From: Thermoactinomycetaceae bacterium
Lineage (GTDB): Bacteria; Bacillota; Bacilli; Thermoactinomycetales; Thermoactinomycetaceae
Assembly: GCA_025449975.1 (NCBI GenBank)
Contig: JANWIG010000026.1
Span: 1-64,000 of the forward strand
Direction: 5' to 3'
Length of the DNA stretch: 64,000 nt
Shown here: piece by piece, positions 1 through 8,931 of the stretch
Position numbering within the stretch: position 1 is the first letter of the stretch
Layout: every line of letters starts with the position of its first letter
The notes under the pieces: generated by a model
Database searches by the model: none
What the model was told of the DNA's origin: nothing
Seen by the model: the letters and a program-made list of their open reading frames with translations, nothing else
Translations under genes and position numbers: made by a program

Positions 1-85
1 GAACGAGGTCATGTATCACTCTTTAGTTTTCAAGGAACACATTTAATTTTTTATGATTTGTCGCTCTCTCGCGACGGCAATTAAT

Positions 86-114
86 AATCTATCACATCTC
101 AAAGTCATAGTCAA
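86..114 (-). promoter_or_regulatory. Probable rRNA operon promoter
   Basis: On the minus strand a -35 TTGACT (109-114) is followed after exactly 17 bases by a -10 TAGATT (86-91). Downstream, toward position 1, come a small GTCGC/GCGAC hairpin (about 60-75) and a CTTGAAAACTAAA stretch like those in Bacillus rRNA leaders and spacers. In B. subtilis an rRNA operon (rrnA) follows bofA, so the transcript probably enters a 16S gene just outside the window. The rRNA itself is not visible here. Confidence 0.6.
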
Positions 115-122
115 CACTTTTT

Positions 123-755
123 TTACGTCTCAACCCAAGGAATTTTCTGCCAGACATTTGCTCTCATTAAACCTTGTCCATTGATCAAACATACGGCATG
201 AAATCCTCGTGGAATTTCTAAATATAGCGGTTCACGTGAGCCAGGAATAAAAGCCATATCAAACTCCCAAAGTTTATCCGAATCTTTTTCAATAAATCCT
301 TCAAAAGGACAACCGTCTTTGACACCGCTGGTCAAGTAAACTCCTGTATCATAAAACAGATGACCAAACAGTCGAACGATCTCCCAACACATTTTTTCCA
401 TTCCAAGCTCATACTTGCAAGTTGTATCTGAAAATAGCGGTTGATCTTCTGAGTCGCGATCAATCAGTAAACCTACTTCAATCCACGGCTCTTCAAGTTG
501 GGAGTAAATATCTTTCTGCCAACTAATAATATAAGGATTGATTTTGTAATTATATCTTCTCTTTTCAAAAAATAAACAACTATGTACGGACTTTTTTTCT
601 TGTAAATCCGACTCGACTTCCTGTAACCAATCATCCACAACCTCTCTAGGAAAATCCAATTTTCTCAAGACGATCTTCAACCGGTTGATAAACGACGAGG
701 GGACCCCTTTTGGATCCCACCTTATATACGTTTGGATCTGCACATATTCCTGCAT
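123..755 (-). CDS. Hypothetical protein, 210 aa
   Basis: I do not recognise this family. The 210-residue product has no signal peptide or membrane segment and is rich in Trp, Tyr and acidic residues, so it is probably a soluble cytoplasmic protein. It begins only 13 bases after the bofA stop, which suggests co-transcription from the recR-bofA side. A weak ribosome site (TAGGTG) precedes the ATG. Its end lies just before the promoter aimed out of the left edge. Codon use resembles the neighbours, so it is likely a real gene, but no function can be assigned. Confidence 0.65.
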   Translation of the reverse strand: MQEYVQIQTYIRWDPKGVPSSFINRLKIVLRKLDFPREVVDDWLQEVESDLQEKKSVHSCLFFEKRRYNYKINPYIISWQKDIYSQLEEPWIEVGLLIDRDSEDQPLFSDTTCKYELGMEKMCWEIVRLFGHLFYDTGVYLTSGVKDGCPFEGFIEKDSDKLWEFDMAFIPGSREPLYLEIPRGFHAVCLINGQGLMRANVWQKIPWVET

Positions 756-768
756 TTTCGTACACCTA

Positions 769-1047
769 CTAACTTCCGATAATAAAACATTTCACCATGA
801 TCAAAGAGACCAGACCAGGAAGTCCTAAACCGCCGACAACGAGTGAAGTAATAGGGTTAATAGGTATTTTGATATCCATATAATCTCCTACTAGATTGAC
901 CAAGAACAATACAAGCGCCCCAACGACCGAATACAAAATGCCATAACCGATCCATTTTAAAGGTTGTCGGATTGAACGATTGACAATCATGAACCATATT
1001 ACCCCAATCCCGCCAACGATTAACCACCATTTTAGTCCAGATAACAT
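769..1047 (-). CDS. bofA: BofA family pro-sigma-K processing inhibitor
   Basis: BofA is an integral membrane protein of the outer forespore membrane that holds the SpoIVFB protease inactive and so delays pro-sigma-K cleavage during sporulation. The 92-residue product (B. subtilis 87) has membrane segments near residues 4-22 and 30-55. The C-terminal signature INPITS..GGLGLPGL..L..K.FII matches the family. I chose the ATG at 1047 rather than an upstream one because GGAGGG lies 8 bases before it. The position next to recR matches B. subtilis recR-yaaL-bofA, although yaaL is not visible here. It supports an endospore-forming host. Confidence 0.88.
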   Translation of the reverse strand: MLSGLKWWLIVGGIGVIWFMIVNRSIRQPLKWIGYGILYSVVGALVLFLVNLVGDYMDIKIPINPITSLVVGGLGLPGLVSLIMVKCFIIGS

Positions 1048-1143
1048 CTCTTGTTCCCTCCTTGATCTGTACAAGCTCTTTCAATGTATGAAGAATCTAT
1101 CGAAAATAGAACTTTGTTCAAGAAGGGAAAAAATTAAAAAGAC

Positions 1144-1176
1144 AGATAAAAAGCGACCTGTACATCCTTGGTCGCC
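1144..1176 (-). terminator. Rho-independent terminator after recR
   Basis: On the minus strand GCGACC (1170-1175) pairs with GGTCGC (1153-1158), followed by a T-rich tract. It begins immediately after the recR stop codon and probably ends the dnaX-yaaK-recR transcript. Confidence 0.75.
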
Positions 1177-1773
1177 TTATAATTCTCTTCTTCCTTCCAA
1201 CGCCTTGGTCAAAGTTACTTCATCGATAAAGACAATATCTCCTCCGACAGGCAAGCCATGAGCAATTCGCGTCACTTTAATCCCAAACGGCTTTACTAGT
1301 TTGGAAAGATACATTGCTGTTGCCTCTCCCTCAATATTGGGATTGGTGGCTAGGATGAGCTCTTTCACCGTCTCATCTTCTAAGCGCTTTAGCAAGTCAG
1401 GAATTCGCAAATCCTCCGGTCCAATTCCCTCCATAGGAGAAATAGCCCCATGAAGCACATGATACAAGCCATTATATTCTCTTGTTCGCTCCATCGCTAT
1501 CAGATCACGAGGGTCTTGAACGACACAGATCACCGAACGGTCACGTTGTTGGTTTGCACAAATATAGCAAGGATCTTGATCGGTAATATTCGCACAAATA
1601 GAGCAATGGTGAAGATCTCGTTTTGCTCGAACAAGCGCTTTAGCCAAATCGAGGACATCTTCCTCCTCCATTCCCAACACAAAGAACGATAACCGTTGGG
1701 CTGTTTTTGGACCAATCCCAGGTAGGCGCATAAATCCTTCAATTAATTTGGATATCGGTTCTGGTACGTACAA
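1177..1773 (-). CDS. recR: Recombination mediator RecR
   Basis: RecR works with RecO, and with RecF from this same window, to load RecA at single-stranded gaps. The 198-residue length is typical. The helix-hairpin-helix [12 protein letters not shown] lies at about 17-28. A four-cysteine zinc finger (C..C and C..C in [18 protein letters not shown]) is at about 56-72. A TOPRIM domain follows, with NPNIEGEAT near 145. The C-terminus ALEGRREL is the family ending. The start codon is TTG, chosen because the N-terminus [10 protein letters not shown] then aligns with other RecR proteins. It sits downstream of yaaK and dnaX as in Bacillus. Confidence 0.97.
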   Translation of the reverse strand: MYVPEPISKLIEGFMRLPGIGPKTAQRLSFFVLGMEEEDVLDLAKALVRAKRDLHHCSICANITDQDPCYICANQQRDRSVICVVQDPRDLIAMERTREYNGLYHVLHGAISPMEGIGPEDLRIPDLLKRLEDETVKELILATNPNIEGEATAMYLSKLVKPFGIKVTRIAHGLPVGGDIVFIDEVTLTKALEGRREL

Positions 1774-1887
1774 CCTTCACCGCCGATACGAAAAACATAG
1801 ACAAACGCTTCCCCTAATCCATCTCGACTGATTCCGAACAGATGCCTATGTTTCAAGTAACAGCGTTACACCTCCTACTGCAAATCT

Positions 1888-2202
1888 TTAAAACAGCCCT
1901 GGAATATTTAAACCGGATGTAAATCTACCTAAGTCTTTGGATACCAATTCATCCACATTTTTTAACGCTTCGTTAAAAGCAGCAGTAATCAAATCTTGCA
2001 ACATTTCTACATCATCGGGATCCACTACATCCGGATCAATTTCTACCTTAAGCAGCTTTTTTTGTCCGTTCATGGTTATTTTCACTACACCGCCACCAGC
2101 TGAGCCGACGACCTCTTTTTTCTCTAACTCTTGTTGGGCTTTCGCCATTTCTTGTTGCATCTTTTTTACTTGTTTCATCATTTGACCCATATTTCTCATC
2201 AT
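1888..2202 (-). CDS. yaaK: YbaB/EbfC family nucleoid-associated protein YaaK
   Basis: This small DNA-binding protein forms dimers that coat DNA. In many bacteria it is encoded between dnaX and recR, as here. The 104-residue product has a coiled N-terminal helix rich in Met, Gln and Lys (about 1-30). The conserved core follows: [33 protein letters not shown] and the C-terminal [12 protein letters not shown] lies 8 bases before the ATG. It starts 14 bases after the dnaX stop, consistent with one operon. Confidence 0.95.
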   Translation of the reverse strand: MMRNMGQMMKQVKKMQQEMAKAQQELEKKEVVGSAGGGVVKITMNGQKKLLKVEIDPDVVDPDDVEMLQDLITAAFNEALKNVDELVSKDLGRFTSGLNIPGLF

Positions 2203-2216
2203 ACAAACCGCTCCTT

Positions 2217-3944
2217 TTAATCACTAGAAATCTCCACTAAATCGGTTCCAAACAGAGCAACCGCTCTTTTTACTATATCATTTCCTTGATCGCTGTTGTC
2301 TGTTTTTTTCTCCACTGTAACAGCTTCCTCTTTTGTTCCCCTCTGTTCTTGGATACTCGCTTTTAGCTTTTTCCACTCTGCCACCATGACCGTTTGCAAC
2401 TGATAAGGAGAACCGAGAACACGATGAATTACTTTTTCGATCAGCACTTTCGATTCAGGACGCTCGACTGTTCTCCGATGAATGGGTGTACGAAAAGCAA
2501 CTAAGATCACATCTTTTGTCGCTAAAACAGGCTCACAGTCGATCAACCATGCATGCAATGTCACCCGTTCCCTTTTCACTTGATGCATAATTTCCTGCCA
2601 AGCACTTCGAACCCGCCGCAACTGTTCGAGCGAGGCTTGTTGAACCCAATTCGTTTTGAAAAGGGGGGATGTTGTAAGCGAAGCCCCTGGTTTGCTCTCT
2701 TCTTTCTGTTGATCCAAAGACGAGAAAGCATCCGCTTTGGATGGTCCCGATGTTGGCGCTTGCCGCTGTAACTGCTTTTCCAATCGGGCGATTCGTTCTT
2801 CCAACTTTTTAATATGTGCTGATACCAATTCCGCTGAAGCAGTAGCCTCTTTAACAACTTCCGGTGGTTCACATAATTGAACGAGAGCCACTTCCAATAA
2901 AATGCGATGATGCGCCACAAACTTCATCTGCTGTTGAAAATAAATTAGCTGATCTAAAATCTCACTTAATTTGGCTGTAGAACAATTCTGGATCACATCC
3001 TGATCAACCCATTCTTGAACAGAGAGCCCTTGACTTTGTCCAAGTTTAGGAGCTGTCTTCAATAACAAGAGATCGCGGAAAGCATAAGTTAAATCTTGTA
3101 AAATCCGCTCTGCTTCATAACCTTGTTCAATTAAATCATTCAGCTGTTCCAATGCTGACTTTGATTGTTGCTGGATGACTGCCTGCAATAAAGCGTAGAG
3201 CGCTTCATAGGAGATCGAGCCAGTAACATGCAAAACCGTTTCTTCATCTAAAACGTCACCAGCAAAAGCCAAGGACTGATCCAACAAACTAAGCGCATCC
3301 CGCATCCCACCATCTGCTGCCCGGGCAATAGCTAATAAAGCCGATTCGGTAAAAGATACTTTTTGACTTTGACAAACTTCTTGTAACCGCCCCATAATCT
3401 TCTCATAGGGAATCCGTCGAAAATTAAATCGCTGACAGCGGGAGACGATCGTAGCTGGAAGTTTATACGGTTCGGTGGTAGCTAAAATAAATAGGACATG
3501 TCTAGGGGGTTCTTCAAGCGTTTTAAGTAGCGCATTAAACGCTTCTGTGGTTAACATATGGACTTCATCAATAATATACACTTTATACTTTACTTCGGTA
3601 GGAGCATACTTCACATTATCTCTTAAATCGCGAATCTCATCGACTCCCCGATTGGAAGCGGCATCGATTTCGATGACGTCCATCATCGAGCCTTCTGTGA
3701 TTCGGCGGCATGCTTCACATTCATTGCAAGGTTCGGAACGTGGTCCATGAATACAATTGACCGCCTTTGATAAAATTTTCGCTGCACTTGTTTTCCCTGT
3801 GCCACGCGGTCCAGTAAATAAATAGGCATGGGAGAGATGCCCTTCCGCTAAGGCATTCATCAACGTTCCCGTCACATGTTCTTGCCCTACAATATCCTCA
3901 AATCGTTGTGGTCTCCACACACGATATAATGCTTGATAGGACAT
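2217..3944 (-). CDS. dnaX: DNA polymerase III subunits gamma/tau
   Basis: This is the clamp-loader ATPase that opens the DnaN ring and organises the replisome. The Walker [13 protein letters not shown] is near residue 46, followed by a zinc-binding C..C..C..C module ([17 protein letters not shown]), the DEVHML Walker B and the sensor region [16 protein letters not shown]. An acidic/Gln linker and a tau-type C-terminal domain follow, giving 575 residues. I start at [12 protein letters not shown] (3944), which has GGAG about 8 bases upstream, and not at an ATG eight codons earlier. No internal frameshift signal was noticed. Confidence 0.96.
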   Translation of the reverse strand: MSYQALYRVWRPQRFEDIVGQEHVTGTLMNALAEGHLSHAYLFTGPRGTGKTSAAKILSKAVNCIHGPRSEPCNECEACRRITEGSMMDVIEIDAASNRGVDEIRDLRDNVKYAPTEVKYKVYIIDEVHMLTTEAFNALLKTLEEPPRHVLFILATTEPYKLPATIVSRCQRFNFRRIPYEKIMGRLQEVCQSQKVSFTESALLAIARAADGGMRDALSLLDQSLAFAGDVLDEETVLHVTGSISYEALYALLQAVIQQQSKSALEQLNDLIEQGYEAERILQDLTYAFRDLLLLKTAPKLGQSQGLSVQEWVDQDVIQNCSTAKLSEILDQLIYFQQQMKFVAHHRILLEVALVQLCEPPEVVKEATASAELVSAHIKKLEERIARLEKQLQRQAPTSGPSKADAFSSLDQQKEESKPGASLTTSPLFKTNWVQQASLEQLRRVRSAWQEIMHQVKRERVTLHAWLIDCEPVLATKDVILVAFRTPIHRRTVERPESKVLIEKVIHRVLGSPYQLQTVMVAEWKKLKASIQEQRGTKEEAVTVEKKTDNSDQGNDIVKRAVALFGTDLVEISSD

Positions 3945-3992
3945 GCTCACCACTCCAGAAATTCCCAAAGGGATCTTATTTCCTATTCTTTT

Positions 3993-4022
3993 ATCATACT
4001 ATAGACAGAAAGATATTGACAA
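3993..4022 (-). promoter_or_regulatory. Sigma-A promoter of dnaX-yaaK-recR
   Basis: TTGTCA (4017-4022) and TATGAT (3993-3998) are spaced by 18 bases on the minus strand, about 50 bases upstream of the dnaX start. The -35 overlaps the T-tract of the preceding terminator. Confidence 0.65.
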
Positions 4023-4051
4023 AAAAAAGCCCACCTTGATCGGTTGGGCTC
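4017..4051 (-). terminator. Terminator after the histidine kinase gene
   Basis: On the minus strand AGCCC-ACC pairs with GGT-GGGCT (stem 4028-4050), followed by eight T residues (4021-4028). It separates the kinase from dnaX. Confidence 0.8.
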
Positions 4052-4079
4052 ACACCAATAAAGCGGACATTCCTCTTTA

Positions 4080-5222
4080 TTATAGCATCGTGCCAGGCAA
4101 ATAGACACTCACTGTCGTCCCTTTGGAGCTTGTTTTTAGTCGAATCTTCCCACCAATCTCCTTCATAATCTGCTGACAAATCGGAAGACCCAGACCGGTC
4201 CCTTTTTCTTTGGTCGTAAAAAATGGCTCAAATACCTTATCACACAGTTCATTGGGGATTCCCGGACCTGTATCAATAATGTCGACAACAAAATACTCTC
4301 GACGTTGTTCTTGACGGATTCGGATGGTTAGAAGCCCACTCTCATCGATGGCTTCAATCCCATTTTTACAGATATTTAGAAGAACCTGCTTTAGCAACTC
4401 TTCATCCGCGATCACTTTAGATAACTTACATCGACGATCCAAAACAACATGAATATTATGTAAAATCGCTTCGCTCTGAATAATCGGTAGAATTTCATCA
4501 ATCACTTGATCCAGATTTACCGGTTTAACCTGAATTTGTCCTGGTTTACTCAGCTGCAAAAATTCACTGACTAAATGATTAATTCGGTTAATCTCTTTGA
4601 GCATAATATCGATATACCCTTGTTCTTTCTTTTGTCCAATCTCTTTTAACCTACCGCCGATCACTTGTAAAAAACCACGTAACGAAGTCAATGGATTTCG
4701 AATTTCATGAGCAGCCCCTGCTGCAATCTGTCCAATGGTGGCTAATCGCTGATTACAACGAACTTGCTCTTCCAATGAACGCATCTTTGTAATATTTTCG
4801 ATGAAAAAGTAAGTTCCTTGATGCGAGCATTCCAGCTGATCTGTCGAAATAGCCGTAATTAACAATCGATTCATCTTTCCTTCCGAATTCCATCGAATCT
4901 CCGTCTGTTTTTGTCCTTGTACCGAAGAGGTGAGAAAAGAAATCAAATGATCTAGCTCCGGTTGTTCATCATTAAAATAGGGAATAATCTGCTCTAAATA
5001 GCGAAAGAGGACACGAGAGCGATCCAAATCAAGATATTGACTTGCAACGCGATTTATTTCAATCACCCGTTTCCTTTCATCCAAAAGAACAATCCCTACT
5101 TGAATATGTGAAATCAAACGTGTAACCAATTGGATATATGATGTAACCGGATTAAGAGAAAGAAATGGGTAAGAATGCTGACTACTACCCGCACTCAATT
5201 CAAGATCTGTTTTCACCATCAT
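4080..5222 (-). CDS. Orphan PAS-domain sensor histidine kinase
   Basis: A 380-residue kinase with no membrane segment. A PAS-like domain (about 30-145, GIVLLDERKRVIEINRVA) is followed by a dimerisation helix with phospho-acceptor H172 in AAHEIRNPLTSLRG. The ATPase domain carries N-box NICKNGIEAI, G1 DTGPGIP, F-box FEPFFTTKEKGTGLGL and a G2-like GGKI. The sequence type is close to NtrB/AtoS and to the cytoplasmic sporulation kinases that feed Spo0F. No response regulator gene lies nearby, which is usual for phosphorelay kinases. Feeding a sporulation phosphorelay is an inference. It occupies the gap between dnaX and the SRP RNA gene, where Bacillus has no kinase. Confidence 0.85.
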   Translation of the reverse strand: MMVKTDLELSAGSSQHSYPFLSLNPVTSYIQLVTRLISHIQVGIVLLDERKRVIEINRVASQYLDLDRSRVLFRYLEQIIPYFNDEQPELDHLISFLTSSVQGQKQTEIRWNSEGKMNRLLITAISTDQLECSHQGTYFFIENITKMRSLEEQVRCNQRLATIGQIAAGAAHEIRNPLTSLRGFLQVIGGRLKEIGQKKEQGYIDIMLKEINRINHLVSEFLQLSKPGQIQVKPVNLDQVIDEILPIIQSEAILHNIHVVLDRRCKLSKVIADEELLKQVLLNICKNGIEAIDESGLLTIRIRQEQRREYFVVDIIDTGPGIPNELCDKVFEPFFTTKEKGTGLGLPICQQIMKEIGGKIRLKTSSKGTTVSVYLPGTML

Positions 5223-5620
5223 TATACCACCACTCTATCGTTTACCTTTAAACGATAATTGTTCATCTCCATGGAAGAAATCTATACCAAGCAATTTTAA
5301 CTCCTCATCTATCTCAGTCGATTCATTATCAAACGATTTTATACAATCTTAAGATAGTCTCCCAAGACCTTTGATCCTCTTGTTTTTTATCCATATTCCT
5401 AAATTTTATACATAGGCAAGAGTCGCTATTTTCTTTATTCGCTTCAGAGTACGTTCTTCCTTCATATTATTCAAAAAATAACAATCTTTTGTGTTATGAT
5501 CTAAGCACTTTTCCTACTTTGCTCATAGCATCCGAGCAACTCATTTTATAGTGAGCTGAATAATTTTAAAATTTAATCTATTATGCGCATATATTTGGAA
5601 TGATCAAATCAGAAGACAAA
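5223..5620. other. AT-rich intergenic region without a gene
   Basis: About 400 bases between the kinase start and the SRP RNA terminator. I see no convincing ORF. The region should hold the kinase promoter, but no clear sigma-A pair stands out. Several A/T runs and short hairpins are present. Confidence 0.5.
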
Positions 5621-5649
5621 TAAAAAAACCAAGTGTGACTTGGTTTTTC
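5621..5649 (-). terminator. Terminator of the SRP RNA gene
   Basis: AAAACCAAG (5626-5634) and CTTGGTTTT (5639-5647) form a perfect stem with a TGTGA loop. Both strands end in T-runs, and on the minus strand it closes the SRP RNA transcript. Confidence 0.8.
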
Positions 5650-5659
5650 CTTCTTAATT

Positions 5660-5944
5660 ATGGAGAAAAATATACCGCACACCTACCCTCGACTCAATTT
5701 GCCCAAGCGGACTTTGCCCATCCAGCTCGAGTCAGGCACCCCTACGGCACACGAAACATCTTTCTTAGTGCTGCTTCCGCCAGGACCTGACACGGTTCGA
5801 AAGCTTTCGTTGCGTAGGACCCAACCGTCAACACCTTCAAGACAAACCAGACCTTACACAAAAAGAGCCTCAGGCAGGACTTCAACCCCGCTAAGGCCGG
5901 TTGCGGGTTATAGGGCACGGCCAGCTCCCCGTCTAGTGCGATAT
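5660..5944 (-). ncRNA. scr: Signal recognition particle RNA, large Bacillus type
   Basis: Minus-strand RNA of about 280 nt. The diagnostic helix 8 (Ffh-binding) region reads GTCAGGTCCTGGCGGAAGCA followed by GCACTAAG, at about 5770-5790. The 5' part has the Alu-domain type sequence CTAGACGGGGAG..GCCGTGCCC and GCGGGGTTGAAG. The gene sits beside dnaX as in B. subtilis. It acts with Ffh and FtsY in co-translational targeting of membrane proteins. The ends are estimated from the promoter and terminator, so they may be off by about 5-15 nt. Plus-strand ORFs across this region are artefacts. Confidence 0.93.
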
Positions 5945-5948
5945 TCTT

Positions 5949-5978
5949 AATATATCACAGGCGCTATACATAAAGCAA
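5949..5978 (-). promoter_or_regulatory. Sigma-A promoter of the SRP RNA gene
   Basis: TTGCTT (5973-5978) and TATATT (5949-5954) are spaced by 18 bases on the minus strand. This puts the transcription start at about 5942, the expected 5' end of the RNA. Confidence 0.6.
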
Positions 5979-6201
5979 CCGTTGGATTCTTTTCCCTTTC
6001 AGCGGTGAACATACCTTCTATTATAGAACGCGATCAGAGTCTCTACTCTCTTCCTTATTGATTGGATCCTACCTCGCATCACTTTCTCTACTACTATACT
6101 TAAGCCAAAAAAAACAAAATTCCTCTGTTACCCATCACTCTTTCTATTCTACAAGAATCTAATAGTATTAGATAAAAATAGTTGAAAAGGGAGAGATCGA
6201 A

Positions 6202-6417
6202 ATGGTCATTTCCAAAAAGAAAAACAAACATCGTGCAATTAGAGATATAAATGAAGCGATCCAATCTTTAAAGAAAGCAAAGATTTTCGTAGCAAGAAAT
6301 AAATTTAAAAAAGCAAAGGAAAAAATCGGTCGTGCTCTCATCTTTATTCGTTTGGCATTAAAAGAAATTAATCGAGATAAAAAACGTAAAAAGAATAAAA
6401 AGAAACGGAGAAGATAA
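6202..6417 (+). CDS. Small Lys/Arg-rich protein, 71 aa
   Basis: The 71-residue product is extremely basic: about 40% Lys+Arg, with a C-terminus of KKRKKNKKKRRR type. Its central part is a predicted amphipathic helix (AIRDINEAIQSLKKAKIF). I do not recognise a family. GGGAGAG precedes the ATG by about 8 bases, which supports translation. The charge suggests nucleic-acid binding, possibly RNA or spore DNA, but that is inference only. It lies alone on the plus strand between two minus-strand genes. Confidence 0.5.
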   Translation: MVISKKKNKHRAIRDINEAIQSLKKAKIFVARNKFKKAKEKIGRALIFIRLALKEINRDKKRKKNKKKRRR

Positions 6418-6444
6418 GCCCATAGTGGATCGAAATTAAAACCA

Positions 6445-6562
6445 TTTGCCTTTTCCAATTCAGTAACTTTTCTCCAAAGGGACATAGAACACCTTAGAGT
6501 CTCACTGAAGCATTCCCCTAACTTGTATCTTAAACGCTCCTGAACAAGATGGAAAAGGCAAA
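6445..6562. repeat. 13-bp inverted repeat flanking a 92-bp loop
   Basis: TTTGCCTTTTCCA (6445-6457) is perfectly complementary to TGGAAAAGGCAAA (6550-6562). The region lies between the small basic gene and the PBP gene and contains no ORF. It could be a long-range terminator, a structured RNA or the remnant of a small mobile element. Confidence 0.45.
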
Positions 6563-6613
6563 CTTAAATTCTCCATCCATTCGAGGAGGAGCTTTTTTAG
6601 ATCCTCTTATGCT

Positions 6614-8545
6614 TTATTCCTTTTTACTCGTAACAGATACGTCTGTCTGCGATTCAGTTGACTTTTCCTTTTGTCTACTAGCCATGACTTGAGCAAATAG
6701 CCGCGCAGGAATCACATCACCCGTCAGTTCTGCTTGTCCCCTTCGTTGATCCACGGTATCATTAAAGGCCATAACAACTGTTAATAGATTAGGTGTAAAT
6801 CCAACAAACCAGGCACTGTTTTTACCCGGTTCATAACCACTATATTCAGCAAATTGTTGACAATCAATCTGATAAGTCTTACAATTTTTCAGCTGTTCTA
6901 CTGACTTCTTTTGTAAGATTCTCATCATGTATTGAGCTGTCTCAGCCCGAAACATTTGCACCGGATTGCCGTCTCGATCAATCTCTTCTCCTTCCCGAAT
7001 TCTTACTTCTTCCCCGCGATGGTCAAAAACACGAAGAACGGCATGGGCTTGGACCATTTTTCCATTATTCGGGAAAACAGAGTAAGCCTGAGCCACTTCT
7101 TTAATCGTCACCCCTTTTCGCCAACTGCCCATGGCGAGAGCAACCACATTCGCATCCTTTTGATCCAAAGGAAAGCCCAACTTCTGACCATAATCTAGTG
7201 ATTTCGATAAGGTCACCTTTTCTCTTAAAATCTCCAATGTCAGTTGATGGCGTTCATCTTTCACGATTTCATCCAGATGTACCGTTTCGATTTGTGTTGC
7301 CTTTTCATTGACTGAAAGAGATGATAACTTGTCGATTCCCATTTGTATTGCAGGGGCGTATACGGTTAAGGGGCGAATCACTGTTCCAGGCTGCACGGGT
7401 TGCAAAGCCCAATTATAGGTTCCTTGGTGGTAATTTCTACCTCCCCCAACCGCCTCAATTCGACCATTCTGAGGATTCATAATCACAATTGCCGCATTGA
7501 CCAAAGATTCTGGATAAAAGATCCGGTCATCCTTAAGCACCTTTTCTACGATTTTTTGTGTATCGAGATTTAGCGCTGTATAAATCCGAAATCCACCGCG
7601 CATCAGTTCTTGTTCACTCACGTTATACCTTTCTTCTAACTCTTTACGAACCACATTTTTATATGCCCCGAGCTCCTTTGGTCTTAAATATTTTTGGAGA
7701 TAATTCCGATTGACCCCTAGATCCCTCTTCCGGTAAATCTCCTTCTCTTTTTCGGTGATCAGTGCTGAAATCGAAGACGACTCAGACATTTTGGCAAGGA
7801 CGACATTGCGCCGCTGGAGAGCCTTTTCTTGCTGCTTTTTGGTTCCATAGGGATTATAGCCATAGGGGGCTTTAGGTAAACCAGCCAACAGAGCGATCTC
7901 ATGAGGCTCTAATTTGTGTTTGGTTAAGTCTTTACCAAAGTAGATCTTCGCCGCCATTTGTACACCTTTGACTTGATAGCCAAAATCGATATGATTTAAA
8001 TATGCTTCCAATATTTGCTCTTTCTTATAGATTTTCTCTATTTCTAAAGCGACAAACAGCTCTTTTAACTTTCTAATAAACGTCTTTGTCCGGTCCTCAA
8101 GAATCAAATTTCTAGCCACTTGCATGGTAATCGTTCCACCTCCTTCTACTGAAGAGAAAGAGATCGTATTCACCCAAGCGGCCCGCATCAAACTAAACCA
8201 ATCTACTCCTTGATGCTGAAAAAAACGCTCATCTTCTACTTTGATAAACGCCAATGGGAGATCTTTATTTAAACGGTTAATCTGTTCGAGATGAAGATAT
8301 TCCTGCTCTTCTGCTCCATATCGAGCTACCTCTTTCCCATCTGCATCATAGATGATCGATGAGTAATCAACCTGATTCAGATTATCGATCGGCAATGTTT
8401 TGGCAACGAGAATAATCATGATTAAACATACTACGCCAAATACCAAACAACAAAACGAAGCCCACAAAATTATTTTTAGCCACAATCTTCTTTTTTTTCT
8501 CCGAATCTGATGCTCAAGGATCTCTCTCAGTTGATATTCTTTCAT
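6614..8545 (-). CDS. Class A penicillin-binding protein with degenerate transpeptidase motifs
   Basis: A 643-residue bifunctional-type PBP. It has a basic cytoplasmic tail, a membrane anchor at about 22-50, and a GT51 glycosyltransferase domain (about 60-240) with E104 in EDERFFQHQG, GGGTITMQ and KKEQILEAYLN, all apparently intact. The transpeptidase domain (about 345-620) has the right fold landmarks but not the catalytic residues. The SxxK position reads T388-V-I-R391, SxN reads S449-L-D451, and KTG reads Y568-S-G570. I infer a lipid II polymerase without cross-linking activity. The nucleotides at the SxxK site read clearly (ACA GTG ATT CGC). It is an isolated gene. The Ser/Thr-rich C-terminal tail is short. 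Confidence 0.88.
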   Translation of the reverse strand: MKEYQLREILEHQIRRKKRRLWLKIILWASFCCLVFGVVCLIMIILVAKTLPIDNLNQVDYSSIIYDADGKEVARYGAEEQEYLHLEQINRLNKDLPLAFIKVEDERFFQHQGVDWFSLMRAAWVNTISFSSVEGGGTITMQVARNLILEDRTKTFIRKLKELFVALEIEKIYKKEQILEAYLNHIDFGYQVKGVQMAAKIYFGKDLTKHKLEPHEIALLAGLPKAPYGYNPYGTKKQQEKALQRRNVVLAKMSESSSISALITEKEKEIYRKRDLGVNRNYLQKYLRPKELGAYKNVVRKELEERYNVSEQELMRGGFRIYTALNLDTQKIVEKVLKDDRIFYPESLVNAAIVIMNPQNGRIEAVGGGRNYHQGTYNWALQPVQPGTVIRPLTVYAPAIQMGIDKLSSLSVNEKATQIETVHLDEIVKDERHQLTLEILREKVTLSKSLDYGQKLGFPLDQKDANVVALAMGSWRKGVTIKEVAQAYSVFPNNGKMVQAHAVLRVFDHRGEEVRIREGEEIDRDGNPVQMFRAETAQYMMRILQKKSVEQLKNCKTYQIDCQQFAEYSGYEPGKNSAWFVGFTPNLLTVVMAFNDTVDQRRGQAELTGDVIPARLFAQVMASRQKEKSTESQTDVSVTSKKE

Positions 8546-8931
8546 GAGAACCCCCCATTAACTCATTTATAAAAAATCATTCTTTTATAAAAGGTAAATA
8601 ATCCGATTATTCAGTCTTATTTTCGCAAAAAAAAGTATTTATTTTGTATGTTTTTTAAGTGAAAGACGCAACACTCCACAGGCACAAATTCTCGTGTAAC
8701 GCACAATACATCTTCGCATCACTCAATCTGTCTAGCGATATCTTAGCACGAATATCAGATAATTTAAATATATGCATTAAATAGTACAGAAGTCTCATTC
8801 TATCCATTATTTCGATTCATTCTTTATAACCCCTATTTTCCACAATCATTCGCTCAGTAATTCTCCTCAAATCAGAAACAGTTCTATTAAATTTATTATA
8901 AATATAAATGATTAAACACTTATAGAAATAG
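8546..8931. other. AT-rich intergenic region upstream of the PBP gene
   Basis: About 385 bases with no credible ORF and no clear terminator for the peroxiredoxin gene. It should contain the PBP promoter, but no strong sigma-A match was found, so another sigma factor is possible. Confidence 0.4.

Noticed and set aside
5660-5950. 96-codon plus-strand ORF
   Set aside because: It is antisense to the SRP RNA gene, whose sequence constraint explains the open frame.
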